5,495 bases of DNA from Spirochaetaceae bacterium (GCA_003246505.1 QKAI01000456.1:1-5495), one strand, 5' to 3'. Shown: positions 1 to 5,495, counted from the first letter of the stretch. Program-made: numbers and translations. The notes: generated by a model not told the origin, from the sequence alone.

Positions 1-108
1 TATGATTTGAACGTACAGGGCCTGGAAATTTTCCTGGACTTTATGAGAGAGGATGGGCTGATCACCTCCGATCTGAATATGGGGGATATTCTTCTTGAAA
101 CGCCTTAG
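1..108 (+). CDS. C-terminal end of probable ABC transporter substrate-binding protein (partial, 5' end outside window)
   Basis: An open frame runs from base 1 to the TAG at 106-108 and encodes the last 35 residues, YDLNVQGLEIFLDF... to ...GDILLETP. The tail has the look of NMT1/SsuA-like periplasmic binding proteins, which often end in a helix of the type 'L..F..F..E.GLI....' followed by a short acidic stretch. The main support is context: the next two genes are the permease and ATPase of a nitrate/sulfonate/taurine-type importer, and the stop of this frame overlaps the permease start by 14 bp. The binding protein would capture the substrate outside the membrane and deliver it to the permease. 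The ligand cannot be read from this fragment. The identity is inferred mainly from gene order. Confidence 0.6.
   Translation, partial: YDLNVQGLEIFLDFMREDGLITSDLNMGDILLETP
81..86 (+). promoter_or_regulatory. Ribosome-binding site that decides the TTG start of the permease
   Basis: The run GGGGGA lies 8 bases before the TTG at 95, inside the end of the preceding gene. It supports TTG-95 over the first in-frame ATG at 125, which would cut into the first membrane helix. Its position suggests translational coupling to the binding-protein gene. Confidence 0.55.
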
Positions 109-868
109 GGAAATTCTTTTCTGGATGCTCCTGCTGGCCCTTTGGCAGATTCTCTCTCTGTCCGGACAGATCAATCCCCTGATCCTGCCCGCTCCGACCG
201 CCCTGTTCGCAGGCTTTCTCTCCGGGCTTATTACGGGGGAACTGATGGCGGGACTGGCCAATTCCCTGCTCCTCATTTCCCTGGCCATGGTCCCCTCCCT
301 CATCATCGCCTTCCTCATGGCCCTGGGGGCGTACCGTAGCCCATTTATAAACCGCATCTGTGAAAGGGGTGCCGCCCTCTTTCATCCCCTGCCGGGCATC
401 GCCCTGCTCCCCCTCTTTATTCTCTGGACCGGACTGGGAAAGCAGATCATCGTCCTCACGGTCATCCATTCCGTTCTCTGGCCCTTCTATGTAAACACCC
501 GGGCCGGCTTCAGGGAGGTTTCCCTCCTGTGGCTGGATCTGGGCCGGAACCGTGAACTGAGCGAAGCCGGGATCTTTTTCCATATTCTCATCCCCGGAGC
601 CTATCCCTATATCCTGAGCGGTCTGAAAGTCGCCTGGGCCAGGGCCTGGAGAGCCGTCATCGCTGCGGAAATGGTTTACGGGGCGATCGGAGGCAGGGGG
701 GGAATGGGATGGTATATTTACCAGAAAAGGCTATTCATGGACACCACGGGAATGTACGGGGGCATTCTGATGCTCATGATAACCGGTCTGGTGGTTGACC
801 GGCTTCTGTTCGTCCCACTGGAAAGGGGGATGCAAAAAAGAAGGGGGTCCTCGATTGGTTCTGCTTGA
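95..868 (+). CDS. ABC transporter permease, nitrate/sulfonate/taurine (SsuC/TauC) type
   Basis: This 257-residue integral membrane protein is the pore of an importer. Hydrophobic segments are visible near residues 7-22, 55-80, 93-112, 117-133, 170-195 and 221-241, matching the six-helix BPD_transp_1 fold and the family's usual length of about 250-260. The cytoplasmic coupling (EAA) loop is recognisable around 146-172: 'LDLGRNRELSEAG' followed by 'ILIPGAYPYILSGLKVA', with the conserved G150 and the L/I-I-P turn at 165-167. 'ARAWRAVIAAEM' (182-193) and 'GRGGMGWYI' (200-208) are typical of SsuC/TauC relatives. The TTG start at 95 is chosen for its ribosome-binding site. The gene overlaps the upstream gene and the downstream ATPase by 14 bp each. 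The substrate is unknown; sulfonates, nitrate and thiamine-precursor pyrimidines are all carried by this family. Confidence 0.9.
   Translation: MKRLREILFWMLLLALWQILSLSGQINPLILPAPTALFAGFLSGLITGELMAGLANSLLLISLAMVPSLIIAFLMALGAYRSPFINRICERGAALFHPLPGIALLPLFILWTGLGKQIIVLTVIHSVLWPFYVNTRAGFREVSLLWLDLGRNRELSEAGIFFHILIPGAYPYILSGLKVAWARAWRAVIAAEMVYGAIGGRGGMGWYIYQKRLFMDTTGMYGGILMLMITGLVVDRLLFVPLERGMQKRRGSSIGSA
841..847 (+). promoter_or_regulatory. Ribosome-binding site that decides the TTG start of the ATPase
   Basis: AAGGGGG lies 7 bases before the TTG at 855, within the 3' end of the permease gene. It favours TTG-855 over the upstream ATG-795, which would add 20 residues (FCSSHWKGGCKK...) that look unlike an ABC ATPase amino terminus. 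Confidence 0.6.
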
Positions 869-1601
869 AGCAACCGGACTTTCCTTTTCCTATACCCGGG
901 AAGATGGAACGGCCTATCCCGTTCTTAAGGATTTCTCCCTGTCCCTCGATGAGGGGGAGTCCCTGGTCATCCTAGGACCCTCCGGATGCGGAAAGAGTAC
1001 TCTCCTCAAAATCCTGGGCGGATTCCTGCGGAGCCGAACCGGTGAAGTCCTCTACCGGGGGAGGAGGGTGGAAAAGCCATTCCGCCGGGGACAGATGGTC
1101 TTCCAGGATCCCCAACAGCTTCTTCCCTGGCTTACGGTGGAAGAGAATATGATCTTTCCCGAAAGGAGAGGAAGAGTTCCGAAGGCAGCGAGGGATTCCC
1201 TTCTGGAGAAGGTGGGTATTGAGGAATTCCGCGAATCCTATACCCATCAGCTTTCCGGGGGCATGAAACAGCGGGCAGCCCTGGCGCGGGCCCTGTTCGC
1301 CCTTCCGGAACTGCTTTTTATGGATGAGCCCTTTGTCAGTCTGGACGCTCCCTCCAGGCAGGAACTGCAGGAAATGGTCCTGAAATTGTGGAAGGACGAA
1401 GGGCTTTCCCTGCTTTTTGTGACCCATGATGTGGGGGAAGCCCTATTCCTGGCAGACCGCATTCTTATCATGGGGCGGGATTATTCCTTCACCTATATGG
1501 CAAATCCTCTTCCCTATCCCCGGGAGAGATGGAGTGAGTCCTTCCTCAGGGAAGAGATCCGTATTCACTCCCTGCTGGAAGCTTCCCGGTCCAGCCGGTA
1601 A
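855..1601 (+). CDS. ABC transporter ATP-binding protein, nitrate/sulfonate/taurine (SsuB/TauB) type
   Basis: This 248-residue cytoplasmic ATPase powers the importer formed with the upstream permease. All nucleotide-binding motifs are intact (numbered from TTG-855): Walker A GPSGCGKST at 41-49, Q-loop glutamine 84 in 'MVFQDPQQLLPWLTV', signature LSGGMKQR at 133-140, Walker B LLFMDEP at 153-159, D-loop SLDA at 162-165, and switch histidine 191 in 'VTHDVGEAL'. 'QDPQQLLPWLTVEEN' and 'GGMKQRAALARAL' are characteristic of the NrtD/SsuB/TauB subfamily. Length is normal. The TTG start fits the ribosome-binding site, and the tyrosine at position 13 fits the usual A-loop. The gene overlaps the permease by 14 bp. 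Its last 37 bp also encode the end of the convergent glycosyltransferase gene. The substrate cannot be told from this subunit. Confidence 0.92.
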   Translation: MVLLEATGLSFSYTREDGTAYPVLKDFSLSLDEGESLVILGPSGCGKSTLLKILGGFLRSRTGEVLYRGRRVEKPFRRGQMVFQDPQQLLPWLTVEENMIFPERRGRVPKAARDSLLEKVGIEEFRESYTHQLSGGMKQRAALARALFALPELLFMDEPFVSLDAPSRQELQEMVLKLWKDEGLSLLFVTHDVGEALFLADRILIMGRDYSFTYMANPLPYPRERWSESFLREEIRIHSLLEASRSSR

Positions 1602-3145
1602 ATCAGGGTATATTCGGGAATGCGATAGCGATAGGCGGCGATCCTCGTTCCGTACCCGGGGGTATCAAATCGGTAAATCAACTCTCCACGTTGTTCCAGA
1701 ATCTCCATCAGCCGGGGGAACCAGTAGGACGTATTCCCGTAGAGACTGTTCCATACCGGCCTGTTCTCATGGATCAGAAATAATTCGGAGGGGATGATGA
1801 CATAGCCAATCTCCCTATCCGCAAGATACTCCTCCAGGGTAAGGTTATTTTCCCTCAGAAAAGCCAGATTCCTCCAGTCATAAAGTTTACCCCGGTTCAG
1901 ATAAAAAACCAGCGTCAGCCCTCCCAGAACCCGTCCATCCTCCGGGATCCAGCGTGAAATTTCCTCCCGATAGTCCCGATACCGATTTCGCTCCCCCTCT
2001 GCCTCCTTCCCGATCTGCCACAGGGAGGATGAGAGAGCTATGATCAGCAGGAGGAAAGAAAGCATACCCGGGGATCTCCCTCTAAACCTGTCAAAAATCA
2101 GATAAAGGCCCAGATAGAAAAAGGGGAAAAGAAGAACCTGGGAGGGGGGACTGTATTTCCCGAGCAACAGGGTCCCCAGGGATATTCCCAGTAATCCGGA
2201 GAAAAAAAGAGCCTTCCCCCTAATCCGCATACAAGCAAGGATCAGCGCCAAGAGGGGCAGAATGGCATAGAAATACCTTATATCCGGAAGATAATAGGTC
2301 CCCCCTATTCTATGGTAAAGATTGTTGTGAAATTGGGGCCATTTCAGTAGTTTCACATCCAGTCCCTCCGTTACTCCGACGGTCTGTCCGAAGGCGAGAT
2401 AATCCCGTGGAAAGTGAATATTGAACAGAAAACTGAGAAGCAGGAAGGGAAATATACCCGTAACCAGTCCGAGCAGGAAAGAAAGGAGATCCCAGCGGTT
2501 GCGGGAATGATTAAGGAGGGAAATCGTGAAAAGGAAAAAGAGAGGGAACAGGGTCAGCAGGGCATTGGGATGAATTCCGAACGCCAGGCCGGCGGTCAAT
2601 CCCGGGGGAAAAGATTTTCTGCCCGATGTGCCCTTATCCCCCCCATAGAAAAGAAGCAAACCAATTAACAGGAAAAGGAGAATGAAGATTTCCTGGCGTG
2701 CCATATGGGTGGCATAGACAAACTGCACATCCCAGGAAAAAAACACCGTGACAAGAAGGGCCCCCCCGTCTGTTTTCGTCCGATCCGGGGAGGGGGAGAG
2801 ATGAGTCAACAGGTGATGGAAGCACCACAGGGTCAGGGCGCCCACGGTCAGGGAAAGGAGTCTGGCAGAGAAAAGGGAGTAATCAAAAACAAAGAAGAGA
2901 GATTCCGCAAGGTGGTATAACAGTTTTATGGCATGGGGATGCCTTTCGTAAAGGTCGAAGAATGCTTCCGTGGAGTCGGGTCGCCCTTCCCCCATCATGG
3001 TTCTCGTTAAACCGCTCAGCCATGCCTCATCGGTATGAAAAAAGGGGAAGGAGTTTAGAAAAAAGAGATTTATGGTAAACCAGAAGAGGAGATATAAATA
3101 TAGGGGAATATAATGTCGATCAGGGCGTTTGTTAATGGGGAACAT
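1565..3145 (-). CDS. GT-C type membrane glycosyltransferase, ArnT/PMT-like (GT39/GT83-like superfamily)
   Basis: This 526-residue polytopic protein probably transfers a sugar from a polyprenyl-phosphate donor on the outer face of the inner membrane. Residues 12-33 form the first helix. It is followed by 'FFHTDEAWLSGLTRTMMGEG', where D39-E40 sits just where GT-C enzymes carry their catalytic acidic residue in the first external loop. Further hydrophobic blocks are near 92-113, 127-145, 152-167, 182-213, 219-241, 290-306, 312-328, 336-352 and 359-375. 'YATHMARQEI' at 144-153 resembles the conserved 'R.E....F' segment of PMT_2-type proteins. The last 140 or so residues are hydrophilic and probably form a soluble external domain. 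The ATG at 3145 has a GGAGGG ribosome-binding site 9 bases upstream, inside a hairpin. The 3' end overlaps the convergent ATPase gene by 37 bp. Acceptor and donor are unknown, and there are no neighbouring glycan genes to help. Confidence 0.75.
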   Translation of the reverse strand: MFPINKRPDRHYIPLYLYLLFWFTINLFFLNSFPFFHTDEAWLSGLTRTMMGEGRPDSTEAFFDLYERHPHAIKLLYHLAESLFFVFDYSLFSARLLSLTVGALTLWCFHHLLTHLSPSPDRTKTDGGALLVTVFFSWDVQFVYATHMARQEIFILLFLLIGLLLFYGGDKGTSGRKSFPPGLTAGLAFGIHPNALLTLFPLFFLFTISLLNHSRNRWDLLSFLLGLVTGIFPFLLLSFLFNIHFPRDYLAFGQTVGVTEGLDVKLLKWPQFHNNLYHRIGGTYYLPDIRYFYAILPLLALILACMRIRGKALFFSGLLGISLGTLLLGKYSPPSQVLLFPFFYLGLYLIFDRFRGRSPGMLSFLLLIIALSSSLWQIGKEAEGERNRYRDYREEISRWIPEDGRVLGGLTLVFYLNRGKLYDWRNLAFLRENNLTLEEYLADREIGYVIIPSELFLIHENRPVWNSLYGNTSYWFPRLMEILEQRGELIYRFDTPGYGTRIAAYRYRIPEYTLIYRLDREASSRE

Positions 3146-3150
3146 ATGAA

Positions 3151-3178
3151 ATATCCCTCCGGAGTGCCGGAGGGATAT
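3151..3178 (-). promoter_or_regulatory. Perfect 12-bp intergenic hairpin that contains the glycosyltransferase ribosome-binding site
   Basis: On the minus strand, ATATCCCTCCGG and CCGGAGGGATAT flank a 4-base loop (CACT), giving a perfect 12-bp stem. The 3' arm holds GGAGGG (3160-3155), spaced 9 bases from the ATG at 3145, and the 5' arm holds its complement CCCTCC. Folded RNA would hide the ribosome-binding site. Only a weak T-rich stretch (ATATTTC) follows, so a classical intrinsic terminator is less likely. Attenuation or an RNA-stability role remains possible. Confidence 0.6.
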
Positions 3179-3196
3179 GATTGATCGATTGGTATT

Positions 3197-4132
3197 TTAC
3201 TTAACCAGGGGGAGGCCTTCGTTATTCCAGCCCGATCCGCCGGTGCCTGCCGTACCGAATCCGCTCTTTACGGAAGCCGCATCGATCCCGAGCAGTCTCA
3301 TAATGGCCACGGTCTGACCGGCGGTCTGTCCGGAATAGCAGTAGACAAAAACCTTTTCATCCCGGGGGAGATCGGCGAAAGCCTTCTCCATGCCCGCCCC
3401 GAAGGGAATGTTGATGGCTCCCTGAATATGACCGGCGGCATAATCGTCGGCGCTCCGAACGGAAACGATCACCATCTTATCCTCATTGTCCATTTTCGCC
3501 TTGAGCTGCGAAGCGGCGATGATGTTGCTCGGCGCTTCCGGGTCGGCTTTCAGATTGTTGAAATAATCCATGGCGGCGCTCTTGACGGCGGGATCAATTT
3601 TCACTCCCGAGGGAGTGGGGGAGGGGTTGGCTGTTTTTTCCGTATAGGCTTCGTAACCGCTCTCCTTGCTGATCCCCAGATTCCATCCGTAGCGAATGGA
3701 AGAGGCGTTGAATCCGGCCACATTGAGAACGGCGATGGCCTGGCCGGCGGTCTGGCCGGAAACACAGTTCACGTAAATGGGTTTGTCATCGGGAAGCCAG
3801 TTCAGGGCATCGGCCAGGGCCGGCGTTCCCCAGGCCGCATTCACAGCGCCCTTCAGATGGCCGGCGGCGTAGTCCTCCGCCTTTCTGATGTCAAGGATGA
3901 AGATATCCTCCCCGGCGGCGATTTTTTCAAATACCGTAGCGGGCGGTACGATCCGGGAACCGGGGAAGTCGGCAAAATAGGCATTCGCCCCGACTTCCAC
4001 GGGATTGGCCGCCACCGCAGCGGGAGCAGCGGCGGTACTACCGGCGGAACCCTTGCTGTCATCCTGACCATTCGCCATAAGGGAAAGGGGAAGGATGAGA
4101 ATCAGTAAGAAAAGAACCCGTAATTTTTTCAT
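3197..4132 (-). CDS. Exported tandem rhodanese-domain protein with two CxSGQTAGQ loops
   Basis: This 311-residue protein begins with a signal peptide (basic MKKLR, hydrophobic 6-19, probable cleavage at LMA|NGQ near residue 20). There is no lipobox cysteine, so it is likely periplasmic and soluble. A low-complexity Ser/Ala/Gly linker (25-45) leads to rhodanese domain 1 (about 62-165), with 'LDIRKAEDYAAGHLKGAVNA' at 80-99 and the active-site loop starting at C123. Domain 2 (about 203-308) has 'VSVRSADDYAAGHIQGAINI' at 223-242 and a loop starting at C265. Both loops read CxSGQTAGQ, so both keep the catalytic cysteine, with threonine where many rhodaneses have arginine. The expected chemistry is sulfane-sulfur transfer through a cysteine persulfide; the physiological substrate is unknown. 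The ATG has AAGGAG (4144-4139) at 6-base spacing. The gene lies 46 bp after the other rhodanese gene, probably in the same operon. Confidence 0.85.
   Translation of the reverse strand: MKKLRVLFLLILILPLSLMANGQDDSKGSAGSTAAAPAAVAANPVEVGANAYFADFPGSRIVPPATVFEKIAAGEDIFILDIRKAEDYAAGHLKGAVNAAWGTPALADALNWLPDDKPIYVNCVSGQTAGQAIAVLNVAGFNASSIRYGWNLGISKESGYEAYTEKTANPSPTPSGVKIDPAVKSAAMDYFNNLKADPEAPSNIIAASQLKAKMDNEDKMVIVSVRSADDYAAGHIQGAINIPFGAGMEKAFADLPRDEKVFVYCYSGQTAGQTVAIMRLLGIDAASVKSGFGTAGTGGSGWNNEGLPLVK
3312..3760 (-). repeat. Diverged internal repeat encoding the two rhodanese domains
   Basis: Two segments of the tandem rhodanese gene remain nearly identical in DNA. Bases 3315-3335 and 3740-3760 (catalytic loops) differ at only 2 of 21 positions. 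The 'AAGH' motif region shows a similar pair at 3429-3439 and 3858-3868, differing at one of 11 positions. The offsets are 425 and 429 bp, so the domains are tandem copies in the same order. Between these blocks the sequences have diverged. Confidence 0.6.
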
Positions 4133-4150
4133 TGTATACTCCTTTTATGG

Positions 4151-4166
4151 ATTGGGTAATCCCAAT
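4151..4166 (-). other. Short intergenic inverted repeat (6-bp stem, 4-base loop)
   Basis: ATTGGG and CCCAAT are separated by 4 bases in the 46-bp gap between the two rhodanese genes, just ahead of the downstream ribosome-binding site (4144-4139). It is a weak stem with no following T-run. It may be an RNA processing or spacing element, or a small operator. No function is shown by the sequence. Confidence 0.3.
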
Positions 4167-4175
4167 AAACCGGTT

Positions 4176-4197
4176 CTCTCAGGAATTGGCCTGAGAG
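4176..4197 (-). other. Hairpin spanning the stop codon of the rhodanese lipoprotein gene
   Basis: On the minus strand CTCTCAGG and CCTGAGAG form a perfect 8-bp stem around a 6-base loop. The TGA stop (4181-4179) lies in the 3' arm. The bases that follow (AACCGG) are not T-rich, so it is not a standard intrinsic terminator. It could protect the upstream message from 3' exonucleases or mark a processing point inside the operon. Confidence 0.4.
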
Positions 4198-5078
4198 GAA
4201 GTGAGGGTGGGCAGAGCTGTCTCGGGAATGTAGACGGGATATCCCGTGGTACTCCATTCGAGCCAGGCCCCATCGTAGATTTTCAATTTTCTGTACCCGC
4301 TGTTATAGAGGGCCACATAGGTATTGGCCGCGCGGACAGAGGATTTGCAGTACATGATTATCTCATCATCGGGCATAATGCCCGCCTGTTTGTAAAGGAT
4401 CTTGATGTGCTGATCCGGTTTGAAGGTCATATCGGAGAACATATTGTTCATGTAATCGATATGAACGGAACCGGGGATGGTACCGGCATTATACTCTTCC
4501 TCCGTTCTGACATCCAGAATGACCACATCTTTCCGGGGATTCTCAATCTGGCTTTTCAGCTCATCCTTGAGGGCGATAATGCTGTCCACTGCGGGGGAGG
4601 GGGCGTATTTCACCGGAGAAATACTTTCCGTGCCCGCAACGACAGCCCAATTCTGTGCCTTGAGAGCCCCCAATCCTCCGGACAGGACACGAATGTCACC
4701 CCTGTGGCCGTAATACTTCAGAGTCCAGAGGAGGCGGCAGGCATCCATATTGTTGTTATCATCATAGATGATAAGGTCGGAGTCGGATGAAATGCCCGCC
4801 TTTCCCGCAGCCTCAGCCACCAGAGATGCGGGGGACACGCTGTTGGGTACGGGGTCGGATACGGTTATTTGGGCCCTCTCCACATTGGCCGCCCCCTTGA
4901 CGTGTTCCTTGGCGTAGGAGGTCGCTTTCTGGGCGTCCACGAGGAGGTAGCCCTTATCCAGAAAACCGGAGGCATCCCTGGCCGAAACGATAAGGGTATC
5001 CGATTTTTCATAATGGGCGAAGGAACAGGCCCCTAGCAGCAGAACTGAGGAAACTAAAACGGTAAGAATTTTTCCCAT
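4179..5078 (-). CDS. Rhodanese-like sulfurtransferase lipoprotein, two-domain TST type
   Basis: This 299-residue protein has a lipoprotein signal with lipobox LLGAC and lipidated cysteine 18, so it should be membrane-anchored outside the cytoplasm. The rest follows the classical two-domain thiosulfate/3-mercaptopyruvate sulfurtransferase plan. The N-terminal domain (about 27-155) has 'LLVDAQKATSYAKEHVKGAANV', 'IIYDDNNNMDACRLLWTLKYYGH' and 'RVLSGGLGALK'. The active-site cysteine position is replaced by aspartate/asparagine, as is usual for this inactive half. The C-terminal domain (about 165-287) has 'VVILDVRTEEEYNAGTIPGSVHI' and the catalytic loop CKSSVR, with C244 and R249. The family moves sulfane sulfur from thiosulfate or mercaptopyruvate to a thiol or cyanide acceptor; which applies here is unknown. 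The ribosome-binding site AAGGAG (5095-5090) overlaps the stop codon of the upstream thioredoxin reductase gene, which suggests translational coupling. Confidence 0.88.
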   Translation of the reverse strand: MGKILTVLVSSVLLLGACSFAHYEKSDTLIVSARDASGFLDKGYLLVDAQKATSYAKEHVKGAANVERAQITVSDPVPNSVSPASLVAEAAGKAGISSDSDLIIYDDNNNMDACRLLWTLKYYGHRGDIRVLSGGLGALKAQNWAVVAGTESISPVKYAPSPAVDSIIALKDELKSQIENPRKDVVILDVRTEEEYNAGTIPGSVHIDYMNNMFSDMTFKPDQHIKILYKQAGIMPDDEIIMYCKSSVRAANTYVALYNSGYRKLKIYDGAWLEWSTTGYPVYIPETALPTLTSSQANS

Positions 5079-5093
5079 GATATTCCAGTCTCC

Positions 5094-5495
5094 TTAATTA
5101 AAGTGGTTCACAACAGAGTTATAGGAATAGTCATCATTGACGAGCGCGTGGACTTTTCCCCCTTTAATAATGGCCAGCTTGGGGAATTCATGTATTCCCA
5201 GCCGGCTGGAAATACCCTTGGATTTATAGACGTCCACCCGGGTGACCGCGAATTTCCCCTTGCCCATCTCCTCTATGGTCTCGATATCCTTGAGGAGTTC
5301 GTGGCAGCGGCAGTCGGAAGCGTCGTAAAGAAAGACGATCCCGTCCTTGGCCAGAATCTGGGATTTCACAGTCTCCGACTCGGCGATATACCGTTCCGCC
5401 CCCACGCCGGCCACAGCCCCGTCTCCCACGGCGGTGGCTACCTGCTTGAGGAATTTTTCCGTCACATCCCCCACGGCGAAGACGCCGTCTTTGTT
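5094..5495 (-). CDS. Thioredoxin reductase fused to a C-terminal thioredoxin-like domain (partial; N-terminal part beyond window)
   Basis: The open frame enters from the right edge and encodes the last 133 residues of a longer protein. Its first 37 or so residues, 'NKDGVFAVGDVTEK' then 'FLKQVATAVGDGAVAGVGAERYI', match the FAD-binding C-terminal motif of thioredoxin reductases. These flavoenzymes pass electrons from NADPH to thioredoxin in the cytoplasm. Instead of stopping there, the chain continues for about 95 residues with a thioredoxin-like pattern: a strand 'GIVFLYDASDCRCHELL', a strand 'FAVTRVDVYKSKGISSRLGI', then 'HEFPKLAIIKGGK' with the expected cis-proline. The redox motif is Cys-Arg-Cys (CxC) rather than the usual CxxC. 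TrxR-Trx fusions are known, for example in Mycobacterium leprae. The real start lies outside the window. The stop overlaps the next gene's ribosome-binding site, so this is probably the same operon as the rhodaneses. Confidence 0.85.
   Translation of the reverse strand, partial: NKDGVFAVGDVTEKFLKQVATAVGDGAVAGVGAERYIAESETVKSQILAKDGIVFLYDASDCRCHELLKDIETIEEMGKGKFAVTRVDVYKSKGISSRLGIHEFPKLAIIKGGKVHALVNDDYSYNSVVNHFN

Noticed and set aside
795..854. ATG-795 as the start of the ABC ATPase
   Set aside because: It would add 20 residues of non-conserved sequence and a 74-bp overlap with the permease; TTG-855 has a well-placed AAGGGGG.
2414..2920. Purine-rich plus-strand tract with short Lys/Glu/Gln-rich frames
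   Set aside because: The bias is explained by hydrophobic Phe/Leu/Ser codons (TTC, CTC, TCC) of the membrane protein on the opposite strand.
3151..3178. Reading the 12-bp hairpin as an ordinary intrinsic terminator
   Set aside because: No proper T-run follows on the minus strand (ATATTTCATATG), and on the plus strand it is followed by GATTGATCG; the embedded ribosome-binding site is the stronger signal.
3428..4108. Long plus-strand open frame opposite the tandem rhodanese gene
   Set aside because: It is a Gly/Ile/His-rich antisense shadow with no domain or clear start signal; the minus-strand frame has a signal peptide, two rhodanese domains and a good ribosome-binding site.
4133..4178. A separate promoter for the tandem rhodanese gene
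   Set aside because: The 46-bp gap shows no convincing -35/-10 pair; operon readthrough is the simpler explanation.
4095..4790. Plus-strand open frame of 231 codons opposite the rhodanese lipoprotein
   Set aside because: It runs antisense to a clear lipoprotein rhodanese and crosses an intergenic gap; its protein resembles no family.

Overview
This window carries two convergent bacterial gene sets. The organism cannot be fixed from it. GC content is moderate (about mid-50s percent by eye) and Shine-Dalgarno sites are strong. The signal peptides are Gram-negative style, including a lipobox and a leader ending ...LSLMA|NGQ. The overall look would fit a free-living spirochaete or another diderm anaerobe, but that is a low-confidence guess.

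Left part, plus strand (1-1601): the end of an ABC-transporter operon of the nitrate/sulfonate/taurine importer class. It holds the last 35 codons of a probable substrate-binding protein, a complete inner-membrane permease (95-868) and a complete ATPase (855-1601). Both complete genes are best started at TTG codons. Each overlaps its upstream neighbour by exactly 14 bp and has a G-rich ribosome-binding site inside that neighbour, so translation is probably coupled.

Right part, minus strand (5495 down to 1565): four genes read right to left. First is the C-terminal part of a thioredoxin reductase that continues into a fused thioredoxin-like domain with a CxC motif (5094-5495, cut by the window edge). 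It is followed after 15 bp by a two-domain rhodanese lipoprotein (4179-5078). After 46 bp comes a second, unrelated-looking two-domain exported rhodanese with tandem CxSGQTAGQ loops (3197-4132). After 51 bp comes a large GT-C type membrane glycosyltransferase (1565-3145). The glycosyltransferase and ABC ATPase genes overlap tail-to-tail by 37 bp, with no recognisable terminator.

The first three minus-strand genes suggest a redox/sulfur-handling module: a cytoplasmic NADPH-dependent thiol reductase next to two exported sulfurtransferase-like proteins. The glycosyltransferase may be a passenger. Its ribosome-binding site lies inside a perfect 12-bp hairpin, which suggests it is expressed differently from the genes upstream. 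No stretch of 300 bases lacks a gene. I saw no RNA gene, insertion sequence, CRISPR array or convincing promoter.
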